Shown here in pieces: positions 10,435 to 23,725 of a stretch of DNA of 64,000 nucleotides. The notes under the pieces were generated by a model. It made no database searches and was not told the DNA's origin. It saw only the letters and a program-made list of their open reading frames with translations. The first letter of the stretch is position 1. Every line of letters starts with the position of its first letter. Source of the stretch: Viola odorata (Eukaryota; Streptophyta; Magnoliopsida; Malpighiales; Violaceae); assembly GCA_963691705.1 (NCBI GenBank), contig OY829537.1:39931514-39995513 (forward strand), read 5' to 3'. The position numbers and the translations under genes are program-made.

Positions 10435-12217
10435 CGGGCGAGGCTAGCGCAATCACGGATCCTGATGAAGAAAATAAAGGTATTCGGGCGAGGCTATCGC
10501 AGTCACGGACGCTGATGCAGAAATGTAAAGGTATCCGGGCGAGGCTATCGTAGTCACGGATGCTGATGTTGAAATGTAAAGGTATTCAGGCGAGGCTATC
10601 GCAGTCACGTACGCTGATGCAGAAATGTAAAGGAATCCGGGCGAGGCTATCGTAGTCACGGATACTGATACAGAAAAGTAAAGGAATCCGGGCGAGGCTA
10701 TCGTAGGCACGGATGCTGATGTAGAAATGTAAAGGTATTCAGGCGAGGCTATCGCAGTCACGGACGCTGATGCAGAAATGTAAAGGAATCCGGGAGAGGC
10801 TATCGCAGTCACGGACGCTGATGCAGAAATGTAAAGGAATCCGAGCGAGGCTATCGTAGTCACGGATACTGATACAGAAAAGTAAAGGAATCCGGGCGAG
10901 GCTATCGTAGTCACGGATACTGATACACAAAAGTAAAGGAATCTGGGCGAGGCTATCGTAGTCACGGATGCTGATGTAGAAATGTAAAGGTATTCAGTCG
11001 AGGCTATCGCAGTCACGGACGCTGATGCAGAAATGTAAAGGTATCCGGGCGAGGCTGTTGCAGTCACGGATACTGATACAGAAAAGTAAAGGAATCCGGG
11101 CGAGGCTATCGCAGTCACGGACGCTGATGCAGAAATGTAAAGGTATCCGGGCGAGGCTGTCGTAGTCACGGATACTGATACAGAAAAGTAAAGGTATCCA
11201 GGCGAGGCTGTCTCAGTCACGGATACTGATACAGAAAAGTAAAGGAATCCGGGCGAGGCTATCGCAGTCACGGACGCTGATGCAGAAATGTAAAGGTATC
11301 CGGGCGAGGCTGTCGCAGTCACGGATACTGATACAGAAATGTAAAGGTATCCGGGCAAGACTTTCGCAGTCACGGACGCTGATGCAGAAATGTAAAAGTA
11401 TCCGGGCGAGGCTGTCGCAGTCACTGATACTGATACAGAAAAGTAAAGGAATCCGGGTGAGGCTATCGCCGTCACGGACGCTGATGCAGAAATGTAAAGG
11501 TACTCAGGCGCGGCTATCGCAGTCACGGACGCTGATGCAGAAATGTAAAGGTATCCGGGCGAGGCTAGCGCAATCACGGATCCTGATGAAGAAAATAAAG
11601 GTATTCGAGCGAGGCTATCGCAGTCACGGACGCTGATGCAGAAATGTAAAGGTATCCGGGCGAGGCTATCGTAGTCACGGATGCTGATGTAAAATTGTAA
11701 AGGTATTCAGGCGAGGCTATCGCAGTCACGTACGCTGATGCAGAAATGTAAAGGTATCCAGGCGAGGTTGTCGCAGTCACGGATACTGATACAGAAAAGT
11801 AAAGGAATCCGGGCGAGGCTATCGTAGTCACGGATACTGATACAGAAAAGTAAAGGAATCCGGGCGAGGCTATCGTAGGCACGGATGCTGATGTAGAAAT
11901 GTAAAGGTATTCAGGCGAGGCTATCGCAGTCATGGACACTGATGCAGAAATGTAAAGGTATCCGGGCGAGGTTGTCGCAGTCACGGATACTGATACAGAA
12001 AAGTAAAGGAATCCGGGCGAGGCTATCGCAGTCACGGACGCTGATGCAGAAATGTAAAGGAATCCGGGCGAGGCTATCGTAGTCACGGATACTGATACAC
12101 AAAAGTAAAGGAATCCGGGCGAGGCTATCGTAGTCACGGATGCTGATGTAGAAATGTAAAGGTATTCAGTCGAGGCTATCGCAGTCACGGACGCTGATGC
12201 AGAAATGTAAAGGTATC
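10435..12217. repeat. Type II HOR, copy b (1,783 bp, three monomers shorter)
   Basis: R 10435 and R 11556 lead to P 12218 (1,121 + 662). It aligns with 3258-5193 and 12218-14153 except that 153 bp, three monomers, is missing. The missing part includes the rare gggcgagcctatcg monomer. Confidence 0.85.
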
Positions 12218-14153
12218 CGGGCGAGGCTACCGCAATCACGGATCCTGATGAAGAAAATAAAGGTATTCGGGCGAGGCTATCGCAGTCACGGACGCTGATG
12301 CAGAAATGTAAAGGTATCCGGGCGAGGCTATCGTAGTCACGGATGCTGATGTTGAAATGTAAAGGTATTCAGGCGAGGCTATCGCAGTCACGTACGCTGA
12401 TGCAGAAATGTAAAGGAATCCGGGCGAGGCTATCGTAGTCACGGATACTGATACAGAAAAGTAAAGGAATCCGGGCGAGGCTATCGTAGGCACGGATGCT
12501 GATGTAGAAATGTAAAGGTATTCAGGCGAGGCTATCGCAGTCACAGACGCTGATGCAGAAATGTAAAGGAATCCGGGAGAGGCTATTGCAGTCACGGACG
12601 CTGATGCAGAAATGTAAAGGAATCCGAGCGAGGCTATCGTAGTCACGGATACTGATACAGAAAAGTAAAGGAATCCGGGCGAGGCTATCGTAGTCACGGA
12701 TACTGATACACAAAAGTAAAGGAATCTGGGCGAGGCTATCGTAGTCACGGATGCTGATGTAGAAATGTAAAGGTATTCAGTCGAGGCTATCGCAGTCACG
12801 GACGCTGATGCAGAAATGTAAAGGTATCCGGGCTAGGCTGTTGCAGTCACGGATACTGATACAGAAAAGTAAAGGAATCCGGGCGAGGCTATCGCAGTCA
12901 CGGACGCTGATGCAGAAATGTAAAGGTATCCGGGCGAGGCTGTCGTAGTCACGGATACTGATACAGAAAAGTAAAGGTATCCAGGCGAGGCTGTCTCAGT
13001 CACGGATACTGATACAGAAAAGTAAAGGAATCCGGGCGAGGCTATCGCAGTCACCGACGCTGATGCAGAAAAGTAAAGGTATCCGGGCGAGCCTATCGCA
13101 GTCATGGACTCTGATGCAGAAATGTAAAGGAATCCGAGCGAGGCTATCGTAGTCACGGATACTGATACAGAAAAGTAAAGGAATCCGGGCGAGGCTATCG
13201 CAGTCACGGACGCTGATGCAGAAATGTAAAGGTATCCGGGCGAGGCTGTCGCAGTCACGGATACTGATACAGAAATGTAAAGGTATCCGGGCAAGACTTT
13301 CGCAGTCACGGACGCTGATGCAGAAATGTAAAAGTATCCGGGCGAGGCTGTCGCAGTCACTGATACTGATACAGAAAAGTAAAGGAATCCGGGTGAGGCT
13401 ATCGCCGTCACGGACGCTGATGCAGAAATGTAAAGGTACTCAGGCGCGGCTATCGCAGTCACGGACGCTGATGCAGAAATGTAAAGGTATCCGGGCGAGG
13501 CTAGCGCAATCACGGATCCTGATGAAGAAAATAAAGGTATTCGGGCGAGGCTATCGCAGTCACGGACGCTGATGCAGAAATGTAAAGGTATCCGGGCGAG
13601 GCTATCGTAGTCACGGATGCTGATGTAAAATTGTAAAGGTATTCAGGCGAGGCTATCGCAGTCACGTACGCTGATGCAGAAATGTAAAGGTATCCAGGCG
13701 AGGTTGTCGCAGTCACGGATACTGATACAGAAAAGTAAAGGAATCCGGGCGAGGCTATCGTAGTCACGGATACTGATACAGAAAAGTAAAGGAATCCGGG
13801 CGAGGCTATCGTAGGCACGGATGCTGATGTAGAAATGTAAAGGTATTCAGGCGAGGCTATCGCAGTCATGGACACTGATGCAGAAATGTAAAGGTATCCG
13901 GGCGAGGTTGTCGCAGTCACGGATACTGATACAGAAAAGTAAAGGAATCCGGGCGAGGCTATCGCAGTCACGGACGCTGATGCAGAAATGTAAAGGAATC
14001 CGGGCGAGGCTATCGTAGTCACGGATACTGATACACAAAAGTAAAGGAATCCGGGCGAGGCTATCGTAGTCACGGATGCTGATGTAGAAATGTAAAGGTA
14101 TTCAGTCGAGGCTATCGCAGTCACGGACGCTGATGCAGAAATGTAAAGGTATC
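12218..14153. repeat. Type II HOR, copy c (1,936 bp)
   Basis: P 12218 and R 13492 lead to P 14154 (1,274 + 662). This P is one of four not followed by Q at 203 bp, because the type II body follows directly. A g-to-t change gives ggctagg at 12831-12837, which creates a TAG on the minus strand at 12833-12835, the only stop of that kind in the left 57 kb. Confidence 0.85.
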
Positions 14154-15732
14154 CGGGCGAGGCTACCGCAATCACGGATCCTGATGAAGAAAATAAAGGT
14201 ATTCGGGCGAGGCTATCGCAGTCACGTACGCTGATGCAGAAATGTAAAGGTATCTGGGTGAGGCTGTCGCACTCACGGATACTGATACAGAAATGTAAAG
14301 GTATCCAGGCGAGGCTTTCGCAGTCACGGACGCTGATGCAGAAATGTAAAGGTATCCGGGCGAGGCTAGCGCAATCATGGATCTTGATGAAGAAAATAAA
14401 GGTATCCGGGCGAGGCTATCGCAGTCACGGACAATGATGCAGAAATGTAAAGATATCCGGGCGAGGCTATCGTAGTCACGGATGCTGATGTAGAAATGTA
14501 AAGGTATTCAGGCGAGGCTATCGCAGTCACGGACGCTGATGCAGAAATGTAAAGGTATCCGGGCGAGGCTGTCGCAGTCACGGATACTGAGACAGAAATG
14601 TAAAGGTATCCGGGCAAGACTTTCGCAGTCACGGACGCTGATGCAGAAATGTAAAAGTATCCGGGCGAGGCTGTCGCAGTCACTGATACTGATACAGAAA
14701 AGTAAAGGAATCCGGGTGAGGCTATCGCCGTCACGGACGCTGATGCAGAAATGTAAAGGTACTCAGGCGCGGCTATCGCAGTCACGGACGCTGATGCAGA
14801 AATGTAAAGGTATCCGGGCGAGGCTAGCGCAATCACGGATCCTGATGAAGAAAATAAAGGTATTCGGGCGAGGCTATCGCAGTCACGGACGCTGATGCAG
14901 AAATGTAAAGGTATCCGGGCGAGGCTATCGTAGTCACGGATGCTGATGTAGAAATGTAAAGGTATTCAGGCGAGGCTATCGCAGTCACGTACGCTGATGC
15001 AGAAATGTCAAGGAATCCGGGCGAGGCTATCGTCGTCACGGATACTGATACAGAAAAGTAAAGGAATCCGGGCGAGGCTATCGTAGGCACGGATGCTGAT
15101 GTAGAAATGTAAAGGTATTCAGGCGAGGCTATCGCAGTCACGGACGCTGATGCAGAAATGTAAAGGTATCCGGGCGAGGTTGTCGCAGTCACGGATACTG
15201 ATACAGAAAAGTAAAGGAATCCGGGCGAGGCTATCGTAGTCACGGATACTGATACAGAAAAGTAAAGGAATCCGGGCGAGGCTATCGTAGGCACGGATGC
15301 TGATGTAGAAATGTAAAGGTATTCAGGCGAGGCTATCGCAGTCATGGACACTGATGCAGAAATGTAAAGGTATCCGGGCGAGGTTGTCGCAGTCACGGAT
15401 ACTGATACAGAAAAGTAAAGGAATCCGGGCGAGGCTATCGCAGTCACGGACGCTGATGCAGAAATGTAAAGGAATCCGAGCGAGGCTATCGTAGTCACGG
15501 ATACTGATACAGAAAAGTAAAGGAATCCGGGCGAGGCTATCGTAGGCACGGATGCTGATGTAGAAATGTAAAGGTATTCAGGGCGAGGCTGTCGCAGTCA
15601 CTGATAGTGATACAGAAAAGTAAAGGAACCCGGGTGAGGCTATCGCCGTCACGGACGCTGATGCAGAAATGTAAAGGTACTCAGGCGCGGCTATCGCAGT
15701 CACGGACGCTGATGCAGAAATGTAAAGGTATC
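14154..15732. repeat. 1,579-bp HOR unit (31 monomers), copy 1
   Basis: P 14154, Q 14357 and R 14815 are followed by the 52-mer at 15579 and R at 15733 (203 + 458 + 918). The left part repeats the 1,476-bp unit and the right part gains the 52-mer cassette. The same layout and length recur at 18788-20366. Confidence 0.87.
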
Positions 15733-17209
15733 CGGGCGAGGCTAGCGCAATCACGGATCCTGATGAAGAAAATAAAGGTATTCGGGCGAGGCTATCGCAG
15801 TCACGGACGCTGATGCAGAAATGTAAAGGTATCCGGGCGAGGCTATCGTAGTCACGGATGCTGATGTAGAAATGTAAAGGTATTCAGGACAGGCTATCGC
15901 AGTCACGTACGCTGATGCAGAAATGTGAAGGTATCTGGGCGAGGCTGTCGCAGTCACGGATACTGATACAGAAATGTAAAGGTATCCGGGCGAGGGTTTG
16001 GCAGTCACGGACGCTGATGCAGAAATGTAAAGGTATCCGGGCGAGGCTAGGGCATTCATGGATCTTGATGAAGAAAATAAAGGTATCCGGGAGAGGCTAT
16101 CGCAGTCACGGACAATGATGCAGAAATGTAAAGATATCCGGGCGAGGCTATCGTAGTCACGGATGCTGATGTAGAAATGTAAAGGTATTCAGGCGAGGCT
16201 ATCGCAGTCACGGACGCTGATGCAGAAATGTAAAGGTATCCGGGCGAGGCTGTCGCAGTCACGGATACTGATACAGAAATGTAAAGGTATCCGGGCAAGA
16301 CTTTCGCAGTCACGGACGCTGATGCAGAAATGTAAAAGTATCCGGGCGAGGCTGTCGCAGTCACTGATACTGATACAGAAAAGTAAAGGAATCCGGGTGA
16401 GGCTATCGCCGTCACGGACGCTGATGCAGAAATGTAAAGGTACTCAGGCGCGGCTATCGCAGTCACGGACGCTGATGCAGAAATGTAAAGGTATCCGGGC
16501 GAGGCTAGCGCAATCACGGATCCTGATGAAGAAAATAAAGGTATTCGGGCGAGGCTATCGCAGTCACGGACGCTGATGCAGAAATGTAAAGGTATCCGGG
16601 CGAGGCTATCGTAGTCACGGATGTTGATGTAAAATTGTAAAGGTATTCAGGCGAGGCTATCGCAGTCACGTACGCTGATGCAGAAATGTAAAGGAATCCG
16701 GGCGAGGCTATCGTAGGCACGGATGCTGACGTAGAAATGTAAAGGTATTCAGGCCAGGCTATCGCAGTCACGGACGCTGATGCAGAAATGTAAAGGTATC
16801 CGGGCGAGGTTGTCGCAGTCACGGATACTGATACAGAAAAGTAAAGGAATCCGGGAGAGGCTATCGCAGTCACGGACGCTGATGCAGAAATGTAAAGGAA
16901 TCCGAGCGAGGCTATCGTAGTCACGGATACTGATACAGAAAAGTGAAGGAATCCGGGCGAGGCTATCGTAGTCACGGATACTGATACACAAAAGTAAAGG
17001 AATCCGGGCGAGGCTATCGTAGTCACGGATGCTGATGTAGAAATGTAAAGGTATTCAGGGCGAGGCTGTCGCAGTCACTGATAGTGATACAGAAAAGTAA
17101 AGGAACCCGGGTGAGGCTATCGCCGTCACGGACGCTGATGCAGAAATGTAAAGGTACTCAGGCGCGGCTATCGCAGTCACGGACGCTGATGCAGAAATGT
17201 AAAGGTATC
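15733..17209. repeat. 1,477-bp HOR unit with 52-mer
   Basis: R 15733, Q 16038 and R 16496 are followed by the 52-mer at 17056 and R 17210 (305 + 458 + 714). Markers shared with the next unit at offset 1,477 are aaatgtgaagg, gagggtttggc, ctagggcattcatgg and cgggagagg. Confidence 0.87.
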
Positions 17210-18787
17210 CGTGCGAGGCTAGCGCAATCACGGATCCTGATGAAGAAAATAAAGGTATTCGGGCGAGGCTATCGCAGTCACGGACGCTGATGCAGAAATG
17301 TAAAGGTATCCGGGCGAGGCTATCGTAGTCACGGATGCTGATGTAGAAATGTAAAGGTATTCAGGACAGGCTATCGCAGTCACGTACGCTGATGCAGAAA
17401 TGTGAAGGTATCTGGGCGAGGCTGTCGCAGTCACGGATACTGATACAGAAATGTAAAGGTATCCGGGCGAGGGTTTGGCAGTCACGGACGCTGATGCAGA
17501 AATGTAAAGGTATCCGGGCGAGGCTAGGGCATTCATGGATCTTGATGAAGAAAATAAAGGTATCCGGGAGAGGCTATCGCAGTCACGGACAATGATGCAG
17601 AAATGTAAAGATATCCGGGCGAGGCTATCGTAGTCACGGATGCTGATGTAGAAATGTAAAGGTATTCAGGCGAGGCTATCGCAGTCACGGACGCTGATGC
17701 AGAAATGTAAAGGTATCCGGGCGAGGCTGTCGCAGTCACGGATACTGATACAGAAATGTAAAGGTATCCGGGCAAGACTTTCGCAGTCACGGACGCTGAT
17801 GCAGAAATGTAAAAGTATCCGGGCGAGGCTGTCGCAGTCACTGATACTGATACAGAAAAGTAAAGGAATCCGGGTGAGGCTATCGCCGTCACGGACGCTG
17901 ATGCAGAAATGTAAAGGTACTCAGGCGCGGCTATCGCAGTCACGGACGCTGATGCAGAAATGTAAAGGTATCCGGGCGAGGCTAGCGCAATCACGGATCC
18001 TGATGAAGAAAATAAAGGTATTCGGGCGAGGCTATCGCAGTCACGGACGCTGATGCAGAAATGTAAAGGTATCCGGGCGAGGCTATCGTAGTCACGGATG
18101 TTGATGTAAAATTGTAAAGGTATTCAGGCGAGGCTATCGCAGTCACGTACGCTGATGCAGAAATGTAAAGGTATCCGGGCGAGGTTGTCGCAGTCACGGA
18201 TACTGATACAGAAAAGTAAAGGAATCCGGGAGAGGCTATCGCAGTCACGGACGCTGATGCAGAAATGTAAAGGAATCCGAGCGAGGCTATCGTAGTCACG
18301 GATACTGATACAGAAAAGTGAAGGAATCCGGGCGAGGCTATCGTAGTCACGGATACTGATACAGAAAAGTAAAGGAATCCGGGCGAGGCTATCGTAGGCA
18401 CGGATGCTGACGTAGAAATGTAAAGGTATTCAGGCCAGCCTATCGCAGTCACGGACGCTGATGCAGAAATGTAAAGGTATCCGGGCGAGGTTGTCGCAGT
18501 CACGGATACTGATACAGAAAAGTAAAGGAATCCGGGAGAGGCTATCGCAGTCACGGACGCTGATGCAGAAATGTAAAGGAATCCGAGCGAGGCTATCGTA
18601 GTCACGGATACTGATACAGAAAAGTGAAGGAATCCGGGCGAGGCTATCGTAGTCACGGATACTGATACACAAAAGTAAAGGAATCCGGGCGAGGCTATCG
18701 TAGTCACGGATGCTGATGTAGAAATGTAAAGGTATTCAGTCGAGGCTATCGCAGTCACGGACGCTGATGCAGAAATGTAAAGGTATC
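17210..18787. repeat. 1,578-bp HOR unit, expanded relative of the preceding one
   Basis: R 17210, Q 17515 and R 17973 lead to P 18788 (305 + 458 + 815). The first 763 bp copy the preceding unit. The last interval carries two near-copies of a five-monomer stretch with agtgaagg (near 18318 and 18624), so it looks locally duplicated. Confidence 0.85.
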
Positions 18788-20366
18788 CGGGCGAGGCTAC
18801 CGCAATCACGGATCCTGATGAAGAAAATAAAGGTATTCGGGCGAGGCTATCGCAGTCACGTACGCTGATGCAGAAATGTAAAGGTATCTGGGCGAGGCTG
18901 TCGCACTCACGGATACTGATACAGAAATGTAAAGGTATCCAGGCGAGGCTTTCGCAGTCACGGACGCTGATGCAGAAATGTAAAGGTATCCGGGCGAGGC
19001 TAGCGCAATCATGGATCTTGATGAAGAAAATAAAGGTATCCGGGCGAGGCTATCGCAGTCACGGACAATGATGCAGAAATGTAAAGATATCCGGGCGAGG
19101 CTATCGTAGTCACGGATGCTGATGTAGAAATGTAAAGGTATTCAGGCGAGGCTATCGCAGTCACGGACGCTGATGCAGAAATGTAAAGGTATCCGGGCGA
19201 GGCTGTCGCAGTCACGGATACTGATACAGAAATGTAAAGGTATCCGGGCAAGACTTTCGCAGTCACGGACGCTGATGCAGAAATGTAAAAGTATCCGGGC
19301 GAGGCTGTCGCAGTCACTGATACTGATACAGAAAAGTAAAGGAATCCGGGTGAGGCTATCGCCGTCACGGACGCTGATGCAGAAATGTAAAGGTACTCAG
19401 GCGCGGCTATCGCAGTCACGGACGCTGATGCAGAAATGTAAAGGTATCCGGGCGAGGCTAGCGCAATCACGGATCCTGATGAAGAAAATAAAGGTATTCG
19501 GGCGAGGCTATCGCAGTCACGGACGCTGATGCAGAAATGTAAAGGTATCCGGGCGAGGCTATCGTAGTCACGGATGCTGAAGTAGAAATGTAAAGGTATT
19601 CAGGCGAGGTTATCGCAGTCACGTACGCTGATGCAGAAATGTCAAGGAATCCGGGCGAGGCTATCGTAGTCACGGATACTGATTCAGAAAAGTAAAGGAA
19701 TCCGGGCGAGGCTATCGTAGGCACGGATGCTGATGTAGAAATGTAAAGGTATTCAGGCGAGGCTATCGCAGTCACGGACGCTGATGCAGAAATGTAAAGG
19801 TATCCAGGCGAGGTTGTCGCAGTCACGGATACTGATACAGAAAAGTAAAGGAATCCGGGCGAGGCTATCGTAGTCACGGATACTGATACAGAAAAGTAAA
19901 GGAATCCGGGCGAGGCTATCGTAGGCACGGATGCTGATGTAGAAATGTAAAGGTATTCAGGCGAGGCTATCGCAGTCATGGACACTGATGCAGAAATGTA
20001 AAGGTATCCGGGCGAGGTTGTCGCAGTCACGGATACTGATACAGAAAAGTAAAGGAATCCGGGCGAGGCTATCGCAGTCACGGACGCTGATGCAGAAATG
20101 TAAAGGAATCCGAGCGAGGCTATCGTAGTCACGGATACTGATACAGAAAAGTAAAGGAATCCGGGCGAGGCTATCGTAGGTACGGATGCTGATGTAGAAA
20201 TGTAAAGGTATTCAGGGCGAGGCTGTCGCAGTCACTGATAGTGATACAGAAAAGTAAAGGAACCCGGGTGAGGCTATCGCCGTCACGGACGCTGATGCAG
20301 AAATGTAAAGGTACTCAGGCGCGGCTATCGCAGTCACGGACGCTGATGCAGAAATGTAAAGGTATC
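18788..20366. repeat. 1,579-bp HOR unit, copy 2
   Basis: P 18788, Q 18991 and R 19449 are followed by the 52-mer at 20213 and R 20367. Length and landmark order equal those of 14154-15732, but it carries its own variants (ctgaagtagaaatg, tgattcagaaaag). These variants are shared with units to the right, up to 50 kb, and not with units to the left. Confidence 0.87.
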
Positions 20367-21026
20367 CGGGCGAGGCTAGCGCAATCACGGATCCTGATGA
20401 AGAAAATAAAGGTATTCGGGCGAGGCTATCGCAGTCACGGACGCTGATGGAGAAATGTAAAGGTATCCGGGCGAGGCTATCGTAGTCACGGATGCTGATG
20501 TAGAAATGTAAAGGTATTCAGGACAGGCTATCGCAGTCACGTACGCTGATGCAGAAATGTAAAGGTATCCGGGCGAGGCTTTGGCAGTCACGGACGCTGA
20601 TGCAGAAATGTAAAGGTATCCGGGCGAGGCTAGCGCAATCATGGATCTTGATGAAGAAAATAAAGGTATCCGGGCGAGGCTATCGCAGTCACGGACAATG
20701 ATGCAGAAATGTAAAGATATCCGGGCGAGGCTATCGTAGTCACGGATGCTGATGTAGAAATGTAAAGGTATTCAGGCGAGGCTATCGCAGTCACGGACGC
20801 TGATGCAGAAATGTAAAGGTATCCGGGCGAGGCTACCGCAATCACGGATCCTGATGAAGAAAATAAAGGTATTCGGGCGAGGCTATCGCAGTCACGTACG
20901 CTGATGCAGAAATGTAAAGGTATCTGGGCGAGGCTGTCGCACTCACGGATACTGATACAGAAATGTAAAGGTATCCAGGCGAGGCTTTCGCAGTCACGGA
21001 CGCTGATGCAGAAATGTAAAGGTATC
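20367..21026. repeat. Irregular linker (R-Q-P-Q)
   Basis: Intervals are 254, 203 and 203 bp. The R-Q interval is one monomer shorter than the usual 305, and the Q-P interval of 203 bp is found nowhere else in the window. It marks the switch from about 1.5-kb units to 2.7-kb units. Confidence 0.8.
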
Positions 21027-23725
21027 CGGGCGAGGCTAGCGCAATCATGGATCTTGATGAAGAAAATAAAGGTATCCGGGCGAGGCTATCGCAGTCACGG
21101 ACAATGATGCAGAAATGTAAAGATATCCGGGCGAGGCTATCGTAGTCACGGATGCTGATGTAGAAATGTAAAGGTATTCAGGCGAGGCTATCGCAGTCAC
21201 GGACGCTGATGCAGAAATGTAAAGGTATCCGGGCGAGGCTGTCGCAGTCACGGATACTGATACAGAAATGTAAAGGTATCCGGGCAAGACTTTCGCAGTC
21301 ACGGACGCTGATGCAGAAATGTAAAAGTATCCGTGCGAGGCTGTCGCAGTCACTGATACTGATACAGAAAAGTAAAGGAATCCGGGCGAGGCTATCGTAG
21401 TCACGGATACTGATTCAGAAAAGTAAAGGAATCCGGGCGAGGCTATCGTAGGCACGGATGCTGATGTAGAAATGTAAAGGTATTCAGGCGAGGCTATCGC
21501 AGTCACGGACGCTGATGCAGAAATGTAAAGGTATCCAGGCGAGGTTGTCGCAGTCACGGATACTAATACAGAAAAGTAAAGGAATCCGGGCGAGGCTATC
21601 GTAGTCACGGATACTGATACAGAAAAGTAAAGGAATCCGGGCGAGGCTATCGTAGGCACGGATGCTGATGTAGAAATGTAAAGGTATTCAGGCGAGGCTA
21701 TCGCAGTCATGGACACTGATGCAGAAATGTAAAGGTATCCGGGCGAGGTTGTCGCAGTCACGGATACTGATACAGAAAAGTAAAGGAATCCGGGCGAGGC
21801 TATAGCAGTCACGGACGCTGATGCAGAAATGTAAAGGAATCCGAGCGAGGCTATCGTAGTCACGGATACTGATACAGAAAAGTAAAGGAATCCGGGCGAG
21901 GCTATCGTAGGTACGGATGCTGATGTAGAAATGTAAAGGTATTCAGGGCGAGGCTGTCGCAGTCACTGATAGTGATACAGAAAAGTAAAGGAACCCGGGT
22001 GAGGCTATCGCCGTCACGGACGCTGATGCAGAAATGTAAAGGTACTCAGGCGCGGCTATCGCAGTCACGGACGCTGATGCAGAAATGTAAAGGTATCCGG
22101 GCGAGGCTAGCGCAATCACGGATCCTGATGAAGAAAATAAAGGTATTCGGGCGAGGCTATCGCAGTCACGGACGCTGATGGAGAAATGTAAAGGTATCCG
22201 GGCGAGGCTATCGTAGTCACGGATGCTGATGTAGAAATGTAAAGGTATTCAGGACAGGCTATCGCAGTCACGTACGCTGATGCAGAAATGTAAAGGTATC
22301 TGGGCGAGGCTGTCGCAGTCACGGATACTGATACAGAAATGTAAAGGTATCCGGGCGAGGCTTTGGCAGTCACGGACGCTGATGCAGAAATGTAAAGGTA
22401 TCCGGGCGAGGCTAGCGCAATCATGGATCTTGATGAAGAAAATAAAGGTATCCGGGCGAGGCTATCGCAGTCACGGACAATGATGCAGAAATGTAAAGAT
22501 ATCCGGGCGAGGCTATCGTAGTCACGGATGCTGATGTAGAAATGTAAAGGTATTCAGGCGAGGCTATCGCAGTCACGGACGCTGATGCAGAAATGTAAAG
22601 GTATCCGGGCGAGGCTGTTGCAGTCACGGATACTGATACAGAAATGAAAAGGTATCCGGGCAAGACTTTCGCAGTCACGGACGCTGATGCAGAAATGTAA
22701 AAGTATCCGGGCGAGGCTGTCGCAGTCACTGATACTGATACAGAAAAGTAAAGGAATCCGGGTGAGGCTATCGCCGTCACGGACGCTGATGCAGAAATGT
22801 AAAGGTACTCAGGCGCGGCTATCGCAGTCACGGACGCTGATGCAGAAATGTAAAGGTATCCGGGCGAGGCTAGCGCAATCACGGATCCTGATGAAGAAAA
22901 TAAAGGTATTCGGGCGAGGCTATCGCAGTCACGGACGCTGATGCAGAAATGTAAAGGTATCCGGGCAAGGCTATCGTAGTCACGGATGCTGATGTAAAAT
23001 TGTAAAGGTATTCAGGCGAGGCTATCGCAGTCACGTACGCTGATGCAGAAATGTAAAGGAATCCGGGCGAGGCTATCGTAGTCACGGATACTGATACAGA
23101 AAAGTAAAGGAATCCGGGCGAGGCTATCGTAGGCACGGATGCTGATGTAGAAATGTATAGGTATTCAGGCGAGGCTATCGCAGTCACGGACGCTGATGCA
23201 GAAATGTAAAGGTATCCGGGCGAGGTTGTCGCAGTCACGGATACTGATACAGAAAAGTAAAGGAATCCGGGAGAGGCTATCGCAGTCACGGACGCTGATG
23301 CAGAAATGTAAAGGAATCCGAGCGAGGCTATCGTAGTCACGGATACTGATACAGAAAAGTAAAGGAATCCGGGCGAGGCTATCGTAGTCACGGATACTGA
23401 TACACAAAAGTAAAGGAATCCGGGCGAGGCTATCGTAGTCACGGATGCTGATGTAGAAATGTAAAGGTATTCAGTCGAGGCTATCGCAGTCACGGACGCT
23501 GATGCAGAAATGTAAAGGTATCCGGGCGAGGCTACCGCAATCACGGATCCTGATGAAGAAAATAAAGGTATTCGGGCGAGGCTATCGCAGTCACGTACGC
23601 TGATGCAGAAATGTAAAGGTATCTGGGCGAGGCTGTCGCACTCACGGATACTGATACAGAAATGTAAAGGTATCCAGGCGAGGCTTTCGCAGTCACGGAC
23701 GCTGATGCAGAAATGTAAAGGTATC
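21027..23725. repeat. 2,699-bp HOR unit (53 monomers), copy 1
   Basis: Landmarks are Q 21027, 52-mer 21944, R 22098, Q 22403, R 22861, P 23523 and the next Q at 23726 (1,071 + 305 + 458 + 662 + 203). Private variants tactaataca (near 21561), aaatgaaaagg (near 22643) and aaatgtatagg (near 23152) recur at exactly +2,699. Confidence 0.9.
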